In this document: positions 63,597-64,000 of the stretch, one piece after another | Numbering within the stretch: the stretch's first letter is position 1 | How the letters are laid out: each line of letters starts with the position of its first letter | DNA from: Haloarcula pellucida | Lineage (GTDB): Archaea > Halobacteriota > Halobacteria > Halobacteriales > Haloarculaceae | Assembly (NCBI RefSeq): GCF_014647235.1 | Contig: NZ_BMOU01000003.1 | Span: 426,457-490,456 of the forward strand | DNA: 64,000 nucleotides | Direction: 5' to 3' | Notes under the pieces: generated by a model | Told to the model about the DNA's origin: nothing | The model's database searches: none | Seen by the model: only the letters and a program-made list of their open reading frames with translations | Position numbers and translations under genes: made by a program

Positions 63597-64000
63597 ATGC
63601 AGTACCTCACCGACTCACCACTCGTTCGCAACGACAAGACGCTCGTACTGGCACACGACCACGGCCTCGAACACGGGCCGAAGCAGTTCAGCGGCGTCGA
63701 GGAGCGCCTCGACCCCCGCGAAGTGTTCGAGATGGCGACCCACGACGCCGTCACGGCGCTGGCGGTCGGCAAAGGACTCGCAGAAACCTACTACCCCAGC
63801 TACGAGGACGACGTGAACCTCCTCGCGAAACTCAACGGCGGCTCGGACCTCTGGATGGGCGACCCCTACTCGCCCCACAACTGGTCGGTCGAGTACGCCG
63901 CCGAACTGGGCGCCGACGCCATCGGCTACACCATCTACCCCGGCGTGAACAAGGAGCCCGAGATGTTCGAGGACTTCCGCCCGGTACAGGAGGCCGCCCG
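63597..64000 (+). CDS. fba: Class I fructose-bisphosphate aldolase, 3' end outside the window
   Basis: 134 residues visible of an archaeal DhnA-type aldolase: LVLAHDHGLEHGPKQFSGV, GKGLAETYYPSYEDDVNLL, AIGYTIYPGVNKEPEMFED. The catalytic lysine region lies beyond the edge. It is the intact counterpart of the frameshifted gene at 46959-47746, whose N-terminus (MCSLTDSP vs MQYLTDSP) confirms both starts. It should split FBP derived from fructose 1-phosphate. Its position behind EIIB, 83 bp downstream, fits the fructose operon; the same fold also serves the archaeal ADH synthase, so the substrate is not absolutely fixed. Confidence 0.92.
   Translation, partial: MQYLTDSPLVRNDKTLVLAHDHGLEHGPKQFSGVEERLDPREVFEMATHDAVTALAVGKGLAETYYPSYEDDVNLLAKLNGGSDLWMGDPYSPHNWSVEYAAELGADAIGYTIYPGVNKEPEMFEDFRPVQEAA

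Overview
The window comes from a halophilic archaeon (class Halobacteria). The proteins are strongly acidic, many start codons look leaderless with a TATA-like box about 25-30 bp upstream, exported proteins carry twin-arginine signals with lipoboxes, and several families are typical of or restricted to haloarchaea (RdfA, ASRP, HTH_10/BAT regulator, DUF6498, ISH-type transposases, archaeal class I aldolase). No rRNA, tRNA or CRISPR array was seen. The region is an accessory-rich mosaic: intact metabolic operons alternate with relics of transposases, an integrase, Orc1/Cdc6 and other genes.

Layout. (1) 1-4654: an iron locus, MFS exporter plus glutamine-synthetase-like ligase divergent from an IucA/IucC siderophore synthetase, with a DtxR-type palindrome on each side of the shared promoter region. 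(2) 5005-7815: ABC-2 exporter divergent from an HTH_10 regulator. (3) 8660-17143: an unusual island with a dehydroquinate synthase II paralogue, extra NuoB and NuoCD, two methyltransferases (one like the plastoquinone/tocopherol enzyme VTE3), a membrane protein with weak UbiA resemblance and an atypical cytochrome P450. I read it as a candidate quinone-remodelling locus. (4) 17395-22163: Orc1 relic, VapBC, a methyltransferase bracketed by IS5-type ends, a haloacetate-dehalogenase-like hydrolase, IS relics. (5) 22222-31758: sulfatase, IclR regulator, GH4 alpha-galactosidase and a complete sugar ABC importer, probably for sulfated galactosides, with four copies of a 15-bp palindrome near the regulator. 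(6) 31930-35729: relic zone plus a DUF6498 gene. (7) 36153-38731 and 56540-59203: two copies of a convergent rdfA/ASRP (SMC-related) module, with two further decayed ASRP pieces elsewhere. (8) 39058-51404 and 59446-64000: fructan and fructose use: secreted GH32 enzyme, ribose/fructose-type ABC importer, PfkB kinase, frameshifted aldolase, a solo EIIC with GlpR and a decayed 1-phosphofructokinase, then a full fructose PTS operon (EIIC, EIIA, HPr, EI, EIIB, aldolase). (9) 51690-56141: IS4-type relic, a ribbon-helix-helix/PIN toxin pair and two PQQ-type beta-propeller lipoproteins.

An 80-bp palindromic, MITE-like element occurs four times. Each copy sits in what would be a CTAG site with a duplicated TA. 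One copy splits a ThuA-like gene; another lies exactly in the overlapping stop codons of the second rdfA/ASRP pair. The sugar genes form a plausible flow: extracellular fructan is cut by GH32, fructose enters by PTS or ABC, and aldolase plus PfkB-type kinases feed glycolysis under GlpR. The older fructose gene set is decaying next to a complete second set.
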